From JAMZMI01 sp047632435 (GTDB lineage: Bacteria > Bacteroidota > Bacteroidia > Cytophagales > Cyclobacteriaceae): a stretch of DNA of 27,312 bases. The stretch is taken from positions 1 to 27,312 of the forward strand of contig JBLICU010000046.1 in NCBI GenBank assembly GCA_047632435.1, given 5' to 3'. The notes beneath the pieces are model-generated. The model had not been told where the DNA came from. It searched no databases and worked only from the letters and a program-made list of their open reading frames with translations. Below, one piece after another: positions 1-6,931 of the stretch. The translations under genes were made by a program, and so were the position numbers. Numbering within the stretch: the first letter of the stretch is position 1; each line of letters begins with the position of its first letter.

Positions 1-54
1 ATTTGGTAAAAAAGAAGAAGGCTGGGCGAAACCATACCTTTTTAACTTAACCAT
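1..54 (-). CDS. nrtB: Probable nitrate ABC transporter permease, N-terminal fragment
   Basis: This is only the first 18 codons of a gene that runs off the left edge. The ATG (complement of 52-54) lies 4 nt after the stop of the nrtA-like gene, with AAGG just before it. The visible peptide begins MVKLKRYGFAQPSS, a short basic leader as expected ahead of the first membrane helix of an ABC permease. The assignment rests mainly on position: NrtA-type binding proteins are normally followed at once by NrtB. The reading frame stays open to the window edge. No permease motif is visible in so short a piece, so another transporter or nitrate gene is possible. Confidence 0.55.
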   Translation of the reverse strand, partial: MVKLKRYGFAQPSSFLPN

Positions 55-58
55 CCTT

Positions 59-1459
59 TTAAAGATTAGTGTCTTTGTTACCTACTTTGAAGCTGTTGAT
101 ATAACCTATCGGATCTTTGCCGTCATAAGAAATTCCATCGATGAAATCAGATGTCGGTGTTTTGTAGCCATCGGTTTTTGGAATTTCTGAGGCTTCCAGA
201 TATCCTTCTGACGACAATAATTTTGCAGCTTCCATCCAGATATCTGGTCTGTAGATTTTTTTGATCGTTTCATCATACCATGCAGCTGGTTTGCTTTCAG
301 GAATCTGACCCCATCTTCTCATTTGAGTGAGAAACCAAATGCCATCAGAATAGAATGGATATGTCGCATGATATCTGAAAAACACGTTGAAATCTGGCAT
401 GGATCTTTTATCTCCTTTTTCAAATTCAAAAGTTCCTGTCATTGAATTGGCAATAACTACAGAGTCAGCACCTACATAGGCCGCCTTAGCAAGAATACCT
501 ACTGCTTTTGGTCTATTGCCTGGAGTATCCAACCATTTTCCAGCTCTTATCAGCGCTTTTGTGACCGCAATTGCTGTATTTGGATTTTCGTCAACGAATT
601 TTTTGGACATCACAAAGACTTTTTCAGGGTTGTTTTTCCAAATATCATAATTGGTTGTTATCGGCACACCAATGCCTTTAAATACGGCCTGTTGGTTCCA
701 CGGCTCGCCTACGCAATAGCCATAAATAGTCCCTGCTTCAAGTGTTGCGGGCATTTGTGGGGGAGGTGTTACCGAAAGCAATACGTCCGCATCAATTTGT
801 CCTTGAATGTTGTCCGTTGTATAAAACCCAGGATTGATACCCGCTGCAGCCAACCAATATCTGATCTCATAGTTGTGCGTAGATACCGGAAACACCATTC
901 CCATTTTAAATGGCTTACCTGAATTTTTGTACTCAGTGATTACTGGTGCCAAAGCATCAGCTTTGATAGGGTGAATTGGTTTTCCTTCAGCATCCAAAGG
1001 AACATTTGGTTTCATTTTGGACCAAACGTCATTGGAAACCGTAATTCCGTTTCCATTTAAATCCATGGAGAAAGGAGTGACCAGCTCTGCTTGTCTTCCA
1101 AACCCCGATCCTGCAGCAATAGGCTGACCCGCCAGCATATGAGACCCATCAATCTGTCCATCGATCACACGATCAAGGACATTTTTCCAGTTCGATTGTG
1201 CCTCGATTGTCACAAACAGCCCTTCGTCTTCAAAGAAACCAAGCTCTTTTGCAATGGCCAGTGGTGCCATGTCGGTCAACTTGATAAATCCGAATGTTAG
1301 CTGTGGCTTTTCAATTTCCAATTGGATAGTGGCGGTAGTAATTTTTGCTACTTTTTCTGTTGATTTTTCTTTAGATGTAGCATTTCCGCAGCTGTTGAGC
1401 GTGATGGCCACAGCAGTGACCAAGGAAAGCTGAATCGATATTTTTTTCAATAGTCTCAT
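59..1459 (-). CDS. nrtA: NrtA/CmpA-type nitrate ABC transporter substrate-binding lipoprotein
   Basis: Predicted periplasmic, lipid-anchored binding protein that would deliver nitrate (or nitrite/bicarbonate) to an NrtBCD importer. The 466 residues start with a basic stretch, a hydrophobic segment and a lipobox ending at Cys24 (TLNSCG). The mature part carries NrtA/CmpA/SsuA-like segments: a start such as LTFGFIKLTDMAPLAIAKEL, the stretch FEDEGLFVTIEAQSNWK, and YGYCVGEPWNQQA. Length matches the NrtA family rather than the shorter SsuA type. It follows the porin gene by 35 nt and is followed after 4 nt by the probable permease, so the three look co-transcribed. Ligand choice between nitrate and related anions cannot be settled from sequence, but nirBD, a NarX-like sensor and Moco genes nearby favour nitrate. 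Confidence 0.88.
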   Translation of the reverse strand: MRLLKKISIQLSLVTAVAITLNSCGNATSKEKSTEKVAKITTATIQLEIEKPQLTFGFIKLTDMAPLAIAKELGFFEDEGLFVTIEAQSNWKNVLDRVIDGQIDGSHMLAGQPIAAGSGFGRQAELVTPFSMDLNGNGITVSNDVWSKMKPNVPLDAEGKPIHPIKADALAPVITEYKNSGKPFKMGMVFPVSTHNYEIRYWLAAAGINPGFYTTDNIQGQIDADVLLSVTPPPQMPATLEAGTIYGYCVGEPWNQQAVFKGIGVPITTNYDIWKNNPEKVFVMSKKFVDENPNTAIAVTKALIRAGKWLDTPGNRPKAVGILAKAAYVGADSVVIANSMTGTFEFEKGDKRSMPDFNVFFRYHATYPFYSDGIWFLTQMRRWGQIPESKPAAWYDETIKKIYRPDIWMEAAKLLSSEGYLEASEIPKTDGYKTPTSDFIDGISYDGKDPIGYINSFKVGNKDTNL

Positions 1460-1494
1460 TTAATTTGCTTTAAAAGTTGATTGAATGATTGATT

Positions 1495-2763
1495 TTATTC
1501 TGATTTGAATAGGGTAGGCTTGAAGGTGATCATCGTCCATGCCCAGCATTGTAGTGCACCCTTTTCACCACCTCTCAAGGCTTCCATAGTATCAGTAGCC
1601 AGCATTTGTGAATAACCCAAGTTCCACGTTACACCACCTTTTAGTGTTTTCGAGTAAACCAGGTCTATTTCAGTTCCCATCGCTTTTTCCAATTCTGAGC
1701 CGTCTCCTGCTTTTTGAGTAGATCCTGTCAAAAATTCATGGATATTGATTTTGAGAGTTCCTTCGGCTACTTTAAAGGCAGTTTTTAAATACAAATCAGT
1801 AACGCCGACAGCACCATTTGCTGGCCCCACATAGAAATAGTCCATGTAGCCGTTGAAGGCGTGGTTGGTGCCAAAATCTGGGCTGAATGCATTATTTGTT
1901 TTATTGGCAGTGTTATTATCACCAGAAACATACTCGACACCAAAGGTTAGCGGTGTGGCTTTCGTCTTGATGGTAGCATTGATTCCGGCAAGAACGGCAC
2001 TGATATCTTTTCCTCCTTGCTCACCCATTTGGTAATAGAAATCTCCCCCGATGCTTAGACCACCTAATTTCGTAGAACCAGTCAGCCCTAAAGTCTGCTT
2101 GAATGAAACCGTGGTATCGGCATTTTGATAACCTGCATTTAATGCCAGAATGGAAATGCTCGCATCTGCAAAGCTTTTATTAAACCATCCGTATTGCATG
2201 GTTTTGTAGTTTCCTGCTACGCTGTAATAGCCCGCGCCCTCGCCTTGTAGAAAGGTCGGCTCGGCTTTGTCGTCATCCTGATTGTAGGCAAATCCCAGAT
2301 GGAGTTTGGTTTTGTTTTCAAGACCTTCATATATGAATAGTACTGCATCATGTCTTCTTCCTTGCTGTGCCCACTCCAGACCACCAAGAAATCGCTGATT
2401 GTCATAGGAAATTATTTGGCGCCCAGCTTTGATAGATATGGATGGGTTTACATAATATTGACCCCATGCCTCACTGATGGCAGTCTTTCCATATTCCTCT
2501 TTAAAGATTTGGGTGGTTTCACCCCAAACTCTGATGTCTTGAAAAGCAAGTTTAAATTTGAAAGCATCAGAAGCATAGTCAAGATACAATCGGCTTCTTT
2601 GCTCAGTGAAAAATGAAGCTTCTTTTGACTCACTAGTCAAAGTTTTAAATCCATTTCTAAATTCGGTTCTTGGCCTGACTTCTGCAGACATGGTAAATTG
2701 CGCCTGAGCCTTGTATCCTATAAGAGCAACAAATAATGCAGATAAGTAAAAGATTTTTTTCAT
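1495..2763 (-). CDS. Outer-membrane beta-barrel porin of the alginate-export type
   Basis: Predicted outer-membrane channel of 422 residues. It starts with a Sec signal peptide (MKKIFYLSALFVALIGYKAQA, cleaved after AQA), then alternating beta-strand-like segments with many aromatic residues to the C-terminus. The N-terminal stretch AEVRPRTEFRNGF and the later EQRSRLYLDYA are like those of the alginate_exp porin family (PF13372). The family name comes from Pseudomonas AlgE, but Bacteroidetes members often sit beside unrelated uptake genes. Here it is first in an operon with nrtA, so I infer that it admits nitrate or nitrite through the outer membrane. A TACGTA box lies 51 bp upstream of its ATG. 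Family call is fairly secure; substrate is inference. Confidence 0.8.
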   Translation of the reverse strand: MKKIFYLSALFVALIGYKAQAQFTMSAEVRPRTEFRNGFKTLTSESKEASFFTEQRSRLYLDYASDAFKFKLAFQDIRVWGETTQIFKEEYGKTAISEAWGQYYVNPSISIKAGRQIISYDNQRFLGGLEWAQQGRRHDAVLFIYEGLENKTKLHLGFAYNQDDDKAEPTFLQGEGAGYYSVAGNYKTMQYGWFNKSFADASISILALNAGYQNADTTVSFKQTLGLTGSTKLGGLSIGGDFYYQMGEQGGKDISAVLAGINATIKTKATPLTFGVEYVSGDNNTANKTNNAFSPDFGTNHAFNGYMDYFYVGPANGAVGVTDLYLKTAFKVAEGTLKINIHEFLTGSTQKAGDGSELEKAMGTEIDLVYSKTLKGGVTWNLGYSQMLATDTMEALRGGEKGALQCWAWTMITFKPTLFKSE

Positions 2764-2791
2764 AGTCGTTTTGGTTTTCTATAAGTCCGTT

Positions 2792-2819
2792 TAAGTAATA
2801 AAATAAGTATAAATACGTA
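2792..2819 (-). promoter_or_regulatory. TACGTA-type operator upstream of the porin-nrtA operon
   Basis: One exact TACGTA at 2814-2819 is followed, reading towards the porin gene, by two one-mismatch copies (TACTTA on the minus strand, 2804-2809 and 2792-2797) spaced 10 and 12 bp. The flank AATTACGTATT matches that of the nirB and fnr promoter boxes. I infer a weaker site for the same regulator. Seen: repeats and position. Inferred: binding. Confidence 0.5.
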
Positions 2820-2893
2820 ATTACTACGCAAACATAGTTGGATGAATTTGTACATTCTATGACCTATGACAGTAATAAAGAATCTTTTACCGC

Positions 2894-2920
2894 ATAAAAA
2901 AACCTGCTATATAGTAGGTT
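2894..2920 (-). terminator. Rho-independent terminator after the FNR-type regulator
   Basis: On the minus strand a near-perfect dyad (AACCTACTA / TAGCAGGTT, one G:T wobble) at 2901-2920 runs into seven T residues. It lies 29 nt after the stop of the regulator gene and separates it from the porin operon transcribed in the same direction. Confidence 0.7.
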
Positions 2921-2949
2921 ATGATTGTAACTTATTGTTTTGTAGATAC

Positions 2950-3663
2950 TTAACTGTGGATATAAAAATGGTGATCAGCAATTTCTTTACTAAGTATATT
3001 TACGTCAGCAATCCCAATTCGCTTACCGCTTGCTTTGATTAAATATTCTTTTTTCAAGGCTGAAATGACCCTGATTACCTGCTCTTCCGTCGTTCCTGCA
3101 AAGTCCGCAATTTCCTTTCGGGAAAGCTGTAGTGCTAGGAATCCATTGATTTGACCAAATTTGCGGTTTATATAAAGCAATGCGTCAATAACTTTTTCGC
3201 GCACAGTCATCTGCGCAAATTTTTTCACCTTCGTTTCACTTCGGTTCAGCTCCTCTGCATAAAAGGTCATCAGATCGAAGGTGAGCTTCGGAATAGTCAT
3301 CAGCATTTCATTGAGTGTTTCAGTTGAAAAGTTGCATAATGTAGTGTTTTCGATAGCTACAGCACTTATTTGATAAAACTGGCCCGCTCCAAATCCACGA
3401 TGACCAATGATTTCGCCATTGCCAGAAAACCGTACAATCTGTTCCTTTCCATTAAAACCTGTCTTTGCAACTTTGGCTTTACCTTGTTGCACAAAATACA
3501 AGCCGTGCACAGGAGCTCCTTCAATGATAAAATGTTGACCTTTTTTACAGGAGAGGGTATTTTTCTTTGCCAGAAATGGTTGCAATGCTGCCGAATTCAT
3601 GTTTCTTTTAATGATACAATGATCATTTGTGCAGGTGCTACAGTCCATTTTGAAGTTGGTCAT
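2950..3663 (-). CDS. Crp/Fnr-family regulator with FNR-like four-cysteine set
   Basis: Predicted DNA-binding regulator, 237 residues: a cyclic-nucleotide-type sensor barrel (about 28-115), a dimer helix (about 116-150) and a winged-helix domain (about 155-225). The N-terminus has C8-X2-C11-X4-C16. Cys110 lies in a stretch (TLCNFSTETL) that aligns with the one around Cys122 of E. coli FNR. These are the four positions that hold the oxygen-sensitive [4Fe-4S] cluster in FNR (C20, C23, C29, C122), so an oxygen- or NO-sensing cluster is plausible. The recognition helix reads TTEEQVIRVI: Glu194 and Arg198 match FNR Glu209 and Arg213, while Ile197 replaces Ser212, which suggests a half-site other than TTGAT. 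The gene diverges from the Moco operon across a spacer with TACGTA boxes and has its own terminator. Likely autoregulated master switch of the nitrate genes. Confidence 0.85.
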   Translation of the reverse strand: MTNFKMDCSTCTNDHCIIKRNMNSAALQPFLAKKNTLSCKKGQHFIIEGAPVHGLYFVQQGKAKVAKTGFNGKEQIVRFSGNGEIIGHRGFGAGQFYQISAVAIENTTLCNFSTETLNEMLMTIPKLTFDLMTFYAEELNRSETKVKKFAQMTVREKVIDALLYINRKFGQINGFLALQLSRKEIADFAGTTEEQVIRVISALKKEYLIKASGKRIGIADVNILSKEIADHHFYIHS

Positions 3664-3679
3664 TGGCTTACTTAATAAG

Positions 3680-3715
3680 TACGTAAAAATACGTATATAA
3701 AATTAATAATACGTA
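3680..3715. promoter_or_regulatory. Triple TACGTA operator in the fnr/tauE divergent promoter
   Basis: Three exact TACGTA hexamers start at 3680, 3690 and 3710, that is 10 and 20 bp apart, on one helix face. The first two form TACGTA-N4-TACGTA, a dyad whose inner part (ACGTA-N4-TACGT) has the same 5-4-5 geometry as the FNR box TTGAT-N4-ATCAA. The spacer between the two start codons is only 81 bp, so one site cluster could control both the regulator gene and the Moco operon. Confidence 0.65.
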
Positions 3716-3744
3716 ATTATTGAAGTTGATTTGTAAATTCGCAT

Positions 3745-4470
3745 ATGGAATATGGCTTTTTACTCCTGTTATTTCTGATATCGGCGCTTTATGCGTCGGT
3801 TGGACATGGTGGAGCCAGTGGGTACCTGGCGCTCATGGCCATATATCAGTTTGCGCCTGAGGTGATGAAGCCATCTGCACTTGTTTTGAATTTGTTTGTG
3901 GCCGGGATTGCATTTATCCAGTTTTATCTCCGGGGTTATTTCCGATTCAAACTTTTTTTGCCCTTTGCTTTGGCGTCAATTCCCATGGCTTTTTTAGGAG
4001 GGACGATTCAGCTGGATCCTACTTGGTACAAGAGGATACTTGGCATTCTTTTAATATTTGCTGTTCTGAGACTGGTAGGTGTTTTTGGTGATCAATCCAA
4101 TACGGATCGTGAATTGAAAATGTGGCAGGGACTAATCTTCGGAGGAGTTATTGGTTTTTTTTCCGGTTTGATTGGCATTGGTGGAGGCATCATTTTGAGT
4201 CCTGTCATTTTACTTTTGGGTTGGGGAAATCTAAAAGAAACAGCAGCTGTATCGGCCTTATTTATTTGGATCAATTCATTGGCAGGTTTGCTGGGAATGA
4301 TGAGCTCTGGTAATTTTATTACGTTCAACCTATGGCCTTATATAGTTGTAGCCATTGCAGGTGGTTCACTTGGTGCCTATCTTGGAAGTTATAAGTGGAA
4401 TTATCAGGTTTTGAGATATTGTTTGTCATTTGTGCTGGCCATGGCGAGTATTAAATTGATTTTTATTTAG
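3745..4470 (+). CDS. TauE/SafE-family anion permease
   Basis: Predicted inner-membrane protein of 241 residues with about eight hydrophobic segments and the two family glycine-rich repeats: GHGGASGYLALMA near the N-terminus (20-32) and GLIGIGGGIILSP in the middle. The family (PF01925) exports or imports small anions such as sulfite, sulfoacetate or formate. It is first in the plus-strand operon, 17 nt before moaD, and shares the TACGTA promoter with the FNR-type gene. The context suggests a role tied to nitrite, sulfur or molybdenum handling, for example export of excess nitrite or sulfite, but the substrate cannot be read from the sequence. Confidence 0.85.
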   Translation: MEYGFLLLLFLISALYASVGHGGASGYLALMAIYQFAPEVMKPSALVLNLFVAGIAFIQFYLRGYFRFKLFLPFALASIPMAFLGGTIQLDPTWYKRILGILLIFAVLRLVGVFGDQSNTDRELKMWQGLIFGGVIGFFSGLIGIGGGIILSPVILLLGWGNLKETAAVSALFIWINSLAGLLGMMSSGNFITFNLWPYIVVAIAGGSLGAYLGSYKWNYQVLRYCLSFVLAMASIKLIFI

Positions 4471-4487
4471 CAGAGAGAAGCAGCTAT

Positions 4488-4724
4488 ATGGAGTTGAAAG
4501 TGAAATTGTACGGTGTTTTGGCTGAAATTGCAGATACTCAGGAGATCAGCGTAAAAACCGAATCTCAACTTACTGTGGAGGAACTTATCGCTAAGCTGAA
4601 GCATCAATTTCCTGCTATGAAATTGGTCCAATGCCAGTTAGCAGTCAATCAACGTATTTCACAAAAGATAACCGTCAACCATAATGACCAGCTGGTGCTT
4701 TTGCCTCCATTTGCTGGCGGATAG
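4488..4724 (+). CDS. moaD: Molybdopterin synthase small subunit (sulfur carrier)
   Basis: A 78-residue ubiquitin-like protein ending in PPFAGG. The C-terminal Gly-Gly is the site that MoeB adenylates and that carries the thiocarboxylate used by MoaE to turn cPMP into molybdopterin. Length and the LLPPFAGG tail are typical of MoaD. It lies 2 nt before the moeB-like gene and two genes before moaE, so the whole sulfur-transfer set is together. ThiS, the alternative, is shorter and sits with thiamine genes, none of which are here. Confidence 0.92.
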   Translation: MELKVKLYGVLAEIADTQEISVKTESQLTVEELIAKLKHQFPAMKLVQCQLAVNQRISQKITVNHNDQLVLLPPFAGG

Positions 4725-4726
4725 AT

Positions 4727-5500
4727 ATGGATAGCTTTTCAACACGATATCAACGACAAATCATCTTGCAAGAAGTAGGGGAGACCGGGCAACTCAAGTT
4801 GCATGAAGCAAAAGTTTTGGTCATAGGTGCTGGTGGTTTAGGTTGTCCATTGCTTCAATACCTCGCCTCAGCTGGAATAGGAACCATTGGTTTGGTGGAT
4901 GGCGACATGGTAGAGGAATCGAATCTTGCCAGACAAATTTTATACACTGAAGAGGATCTGGATAAGTCTAAAGTTGTAGCCGCAAAAACTCAGCTTAATA
5001 GACTGAACCCGAATATAAAGATCAATATTTATGATCAAATGCTTGACTTGGAATTAGGCAAGGAGATTTTTGCGGAATATGACATTATTGTAGATGGTAC
5101 AGACAATTATGAAACCCGCTACCTGGCCAATGACTTAGCCGTGATTAACAGCAAACCGCTAGTTTCTGGTTCAGTATTCAGGTTTGAAGGTCAGCTGAGC
5201 GTATTTAACTATCAGGGAGGGCCGACCTATAGGTGTTTGTTTCCCGATGAAGATAAATTAGGATTTGGTTGCACAGATACAGGAGTAATAGGCGCCACCA
5301 CAGGGATAATAGGATCCATGATGGCAATGGAAGTAATAAAGATCATTTTGGAATTGCCAGGCGTTTTGTCTGGAAAGATGTTGCTTTATGATTCAATGAG
5401 TGCACAGCAGATGATCACAACTTTTGATCGCCAACCTGAGCAGATTGTAATCTCTCAAAACAAATGGAAAAAAGATCATTTCATACATCATGAAGGATAA
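4727..5500 (+). CDS. moeB: MoeB/ThiF-type adenylyltransferase activating MoaD
   Basis: E1-like enzyme of 257 residues that would adenylate the C-terminal glycine of MoaD using ATP. The nucleotide-binding loop GAGGLG is at 34-39, the acidic DGD at 58-60, and the NLARQ segment at 66-70 includes the arginine used in catalysis. The dimer/adenylation core continues to about residue 235. Compared with E. coli MoeB, the zinc ligands look mostly lost: CYRC is TYRC here (only Cys170 remains) and the C-terminal CxxC pair is absent. No rhodanese domain is fused, so the sulfur donor must be separate. It overlaps moaE by 11 nt. ThiF or HesA are possible relatives, but context supports MoeB. Confidence 0.88.
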   Translation: MDSFSTRYQRQIILQEVGETGQLKLHEAKVLVIGAGGLGCPLLQYLASAGIGTIGLVDGDMVEESNLARQILYTEEDLDKSKVVAAKTQLNRLNPNIKINIYDQMLDLELGKEIFAEYDIIVDGTDNYETRYLANDLAVINSKPLVSGSVFRFEGQLSVFNYQGGPTYRCLFPDEDKLGFGCTDTGVIGATTGIIGSMMAMEVIKIILELPGVLSGKMLLYDSMSAQQMITTFDRQPEQIVISQNKWKKDHFIHHEG

Positions 5501-5933
5501 ACCAAAAAAGTCAATGTTTGTCGAGGGGCCAATCTCCCCCAACAAAATTTCGGATTCGATAGCCAATCATAGTCAGAAGAAAGATATTGGTGCTCATTCC
5601 ATTTTCCTGGGCCAGGTACGGGCGGATAGGATTGATGAGAAAAAGGTAGAAGCGATCAACTATTCTGCCTATGCCGAAATGGCCGATCAAGTATACCACG
5701 AAATTCGAGAGGAAGTTTTTGCCAAATTTCAACTCACCTGCGCACATGTCTATCATAGTTTGGGCGAAGTGAAGACTGGAGAACTTTGTTTTTTCGTTTT
5801 CACGTCATCAGAGCGAAGGAAGGAGGCAATGGCCGCAAGCGAATATTTTGTAGAAGAAATAAAAAAGCGAGTACCCATTTTTGGAAAAGAAATATTCGAA
5901 GATGAATCGCATCAGTGGAAAGTGAATAATTAG
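5490..5933 (+). CDS. moaE: Molybdopterin synthase catalytic subunit
   Basis: Large subunit of molybdopterin synthase (147 residues), which takes two sulfurs from MoaD thiocarboxylate and inserts them into cPMP. Family landmarks are GAHSIFLGQVR near the N-terminus, HSLGEVKTGELCF in the middle, and RRKEAMAASEYFVEEIKKRVP then IFGKEIFED with the conserved lysines. The start overlaps the end of moeB by 11 nt, suggesting translational coupling. The TAG stop is the first triplet of a 7-bp tandem repeat, so repeat copy changes do not alter this protein. Confidence 0.92.
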   Translation: MKDKPKKSMFVEGPISPNKISDSIANHSQKKDIGAHSIFLGQVRADRIDEKKVEAINYSAYAEMADQVYHEIREEVFAKFQLTCAHVYHSLGEVKTGELCFFVFTSSERRKEAMAASEYFVEEIKKRVPIFGKEIFEDESHQWKVNN

Positions 5934-5986
5934 GTATTAGGTATTAGGTATTAGGTATTAGGTATTAGGTATTAGGTATTAGGTAC
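5931..5986. repeat. Heptanucleotide tandem repeat (TAGGTAT), 8 units
   Basis: Seven exact TAGGTAT units followed by one TAGGTAC. The array begins with the TAG stop of moaE and fills most of the 98-bp gap to moaCB, the only sizeable gap inside the core Moco operon. Simple 7-mer arrays like this are prone to copy-number slippage. Confidence 0.97.
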
Positions 5987-5993
5987 ATTTTTA

Positions 5994-6014
5994 CCAAGAG
6001 CCAAGAGCCAAGAA
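5994..6014. repeat. Second heptamer repeat (CCAAGAG), 3 units
   Basis: Two exact CCAAGAG units and a third CCAAGAA lie just after the TAGGTAT array and end 17 nt before the moaCB start. A different heptamer with the same unit length sits directly beside the first array. Confidence 0.9.
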
Positions 6015-6031
6015 CCTAAAGCCCAAAAAAC

Positions 6032-6931
6032 ATGGTAGACATCACACATAAATCAAATACCCTTAGAATCGCAACAGCTCAGGCTATTGTGAGAGTGAGC
6101 AGTCAGGAAACGATTGATTTGATTGAGCGCAATGAGATTCCAAAAGGCAATGTCTTTGAAATGGCCAAGGCTGCCGGGTTGCTTGGCGTAAAGAAAACAC
6201 CTGATCTTTTGCCTGATTGTCATCCACTACCCATTGAATATGCTGGAATTGAATACAGCATTGATGGATTGGATATTGTCATACAAATAACTGTTAAAAC
6301 GATCTACAAAACGGGTGTAGAAGTGGAAGCCATGCACGGCGCGAGCGTGGTTGCTTTAACTATGTATGATATGCTCAAACCAGTGGACAAAGGCATAGAA
6401 ATACTTCATATCAAGCTTCTAAACAAAAAGGGAGGTAAATCCTCCAACCCACCAAATACCAAAGGACTTACCGCTCATATTGTGGTTTGCTCTGATACAA
6501 TCTCCAAAGGAGAAAAAGAAGATCGTGCAGGAAAAGCCATCATAGCCAAACTGGAAGCCTATGGCTTGGAGGGAATCAATTACACCATCATCCCTGATGA
6601 ACCATCAGAAATTGAGAAGTTGGTAAGAGAAAATGAAAGTGCGCTGTTGATTTTTTCGGGAGGAACAGGAGTTGGTCCGCGGGACAATACGCCAGATACT
6701 ATTGCGCCACTTTTAGAAACTAGATTAGATGGCGTGGAAGAAACCATGCGAAGATATGGTCAGGATCGGATGCCTTTTGCCATGCTTTCACGATCTTTGG
6801 CTGGGATCAGAAAGGGAAATGTCATTCTGGCGGTTCCAGGTTCCACAGCCGGAGCATCTGAAGCTATGGATGCGATTTTGCCTGGATTATTTCATATTTT
6901 TCACGTTTTGAAAGGAGGGAGGCACGATTGA
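6032..6931 (+). CDS. moaCB: MoaC-MoaB/MogA fusion: cPMP synthase plus molybdopterin adenylyltransferase domain
   Basis: Two-domain protein of 299 residues. Residues 1-132 are MoaC, which with MoaA converts GTP to cPMP. Visible are PDCHPLPIE (Cys63-His64), GVEVEAMHGASVVALTMYDM (95-114) and the catalytic-site Asp119-Lys120. After a short Gly/Ser/Pro linker (about 133-144) residues 146-299 are a MoaB/MogA domain, with the MPT-binding FSGGTGVGPRDNTPD (208-222) and the late AVPGSTAGASEAM. This fusion is well known in Bacteroidetes. No Shine-Dalgarno precedes the ATG. The gene lies behind the two heptamer arrays, so its expression may depend on read-through from moaE. It ends overlapping moaA by 4 nt. 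Confidence 0.93.
   Translation: MVDITHKSNTLRIATAQAIVRVSSQETIDLIERNEIPKGNVFEMAKAAGLLGVKKTPDLLPDCHPLPIEYAGIEYSIDGLDIVIQITVKTIYKTGVEVEAMHGASVVALTMYDMLKPVDKGIEILHIKLLNKKGGKSSNPPNTKGLTAHIVVCSDTISKGEKEDRAGKAIIAKLEAYGLEGINYTIIPDEPSEIEKLVRENESALLIFSGGTGVGPRDNTPDTIAPLLETRLDGVEETMRRYGQDRMPFAMLSRSLAGIRKGNVILAVPGSTAGASEAMDAILPGLFHIFHVLKGGRHD
6911..6918 (+). promoter_or_regulatory. Strong ribosome-binding site fixing a TTG start of moaA
   Basis: AAAGGAGG lies inside the end of moaCB, 9 nt before TTG at 6928-6930. Strong Shine-Dalgarno sequences are rare in this window, so it supports the TTG start that overlaps the moaCB stop (TTGA). Confidence 0.75.

Noticed and set aside
5931..6014. The heptamer arrays as a CRISPR or iteron origin
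   Set aside because: Units are contiguous without spacers, so not a CRISPR. No replication gene or DnaA-type context is near, so an origin is unsupported.
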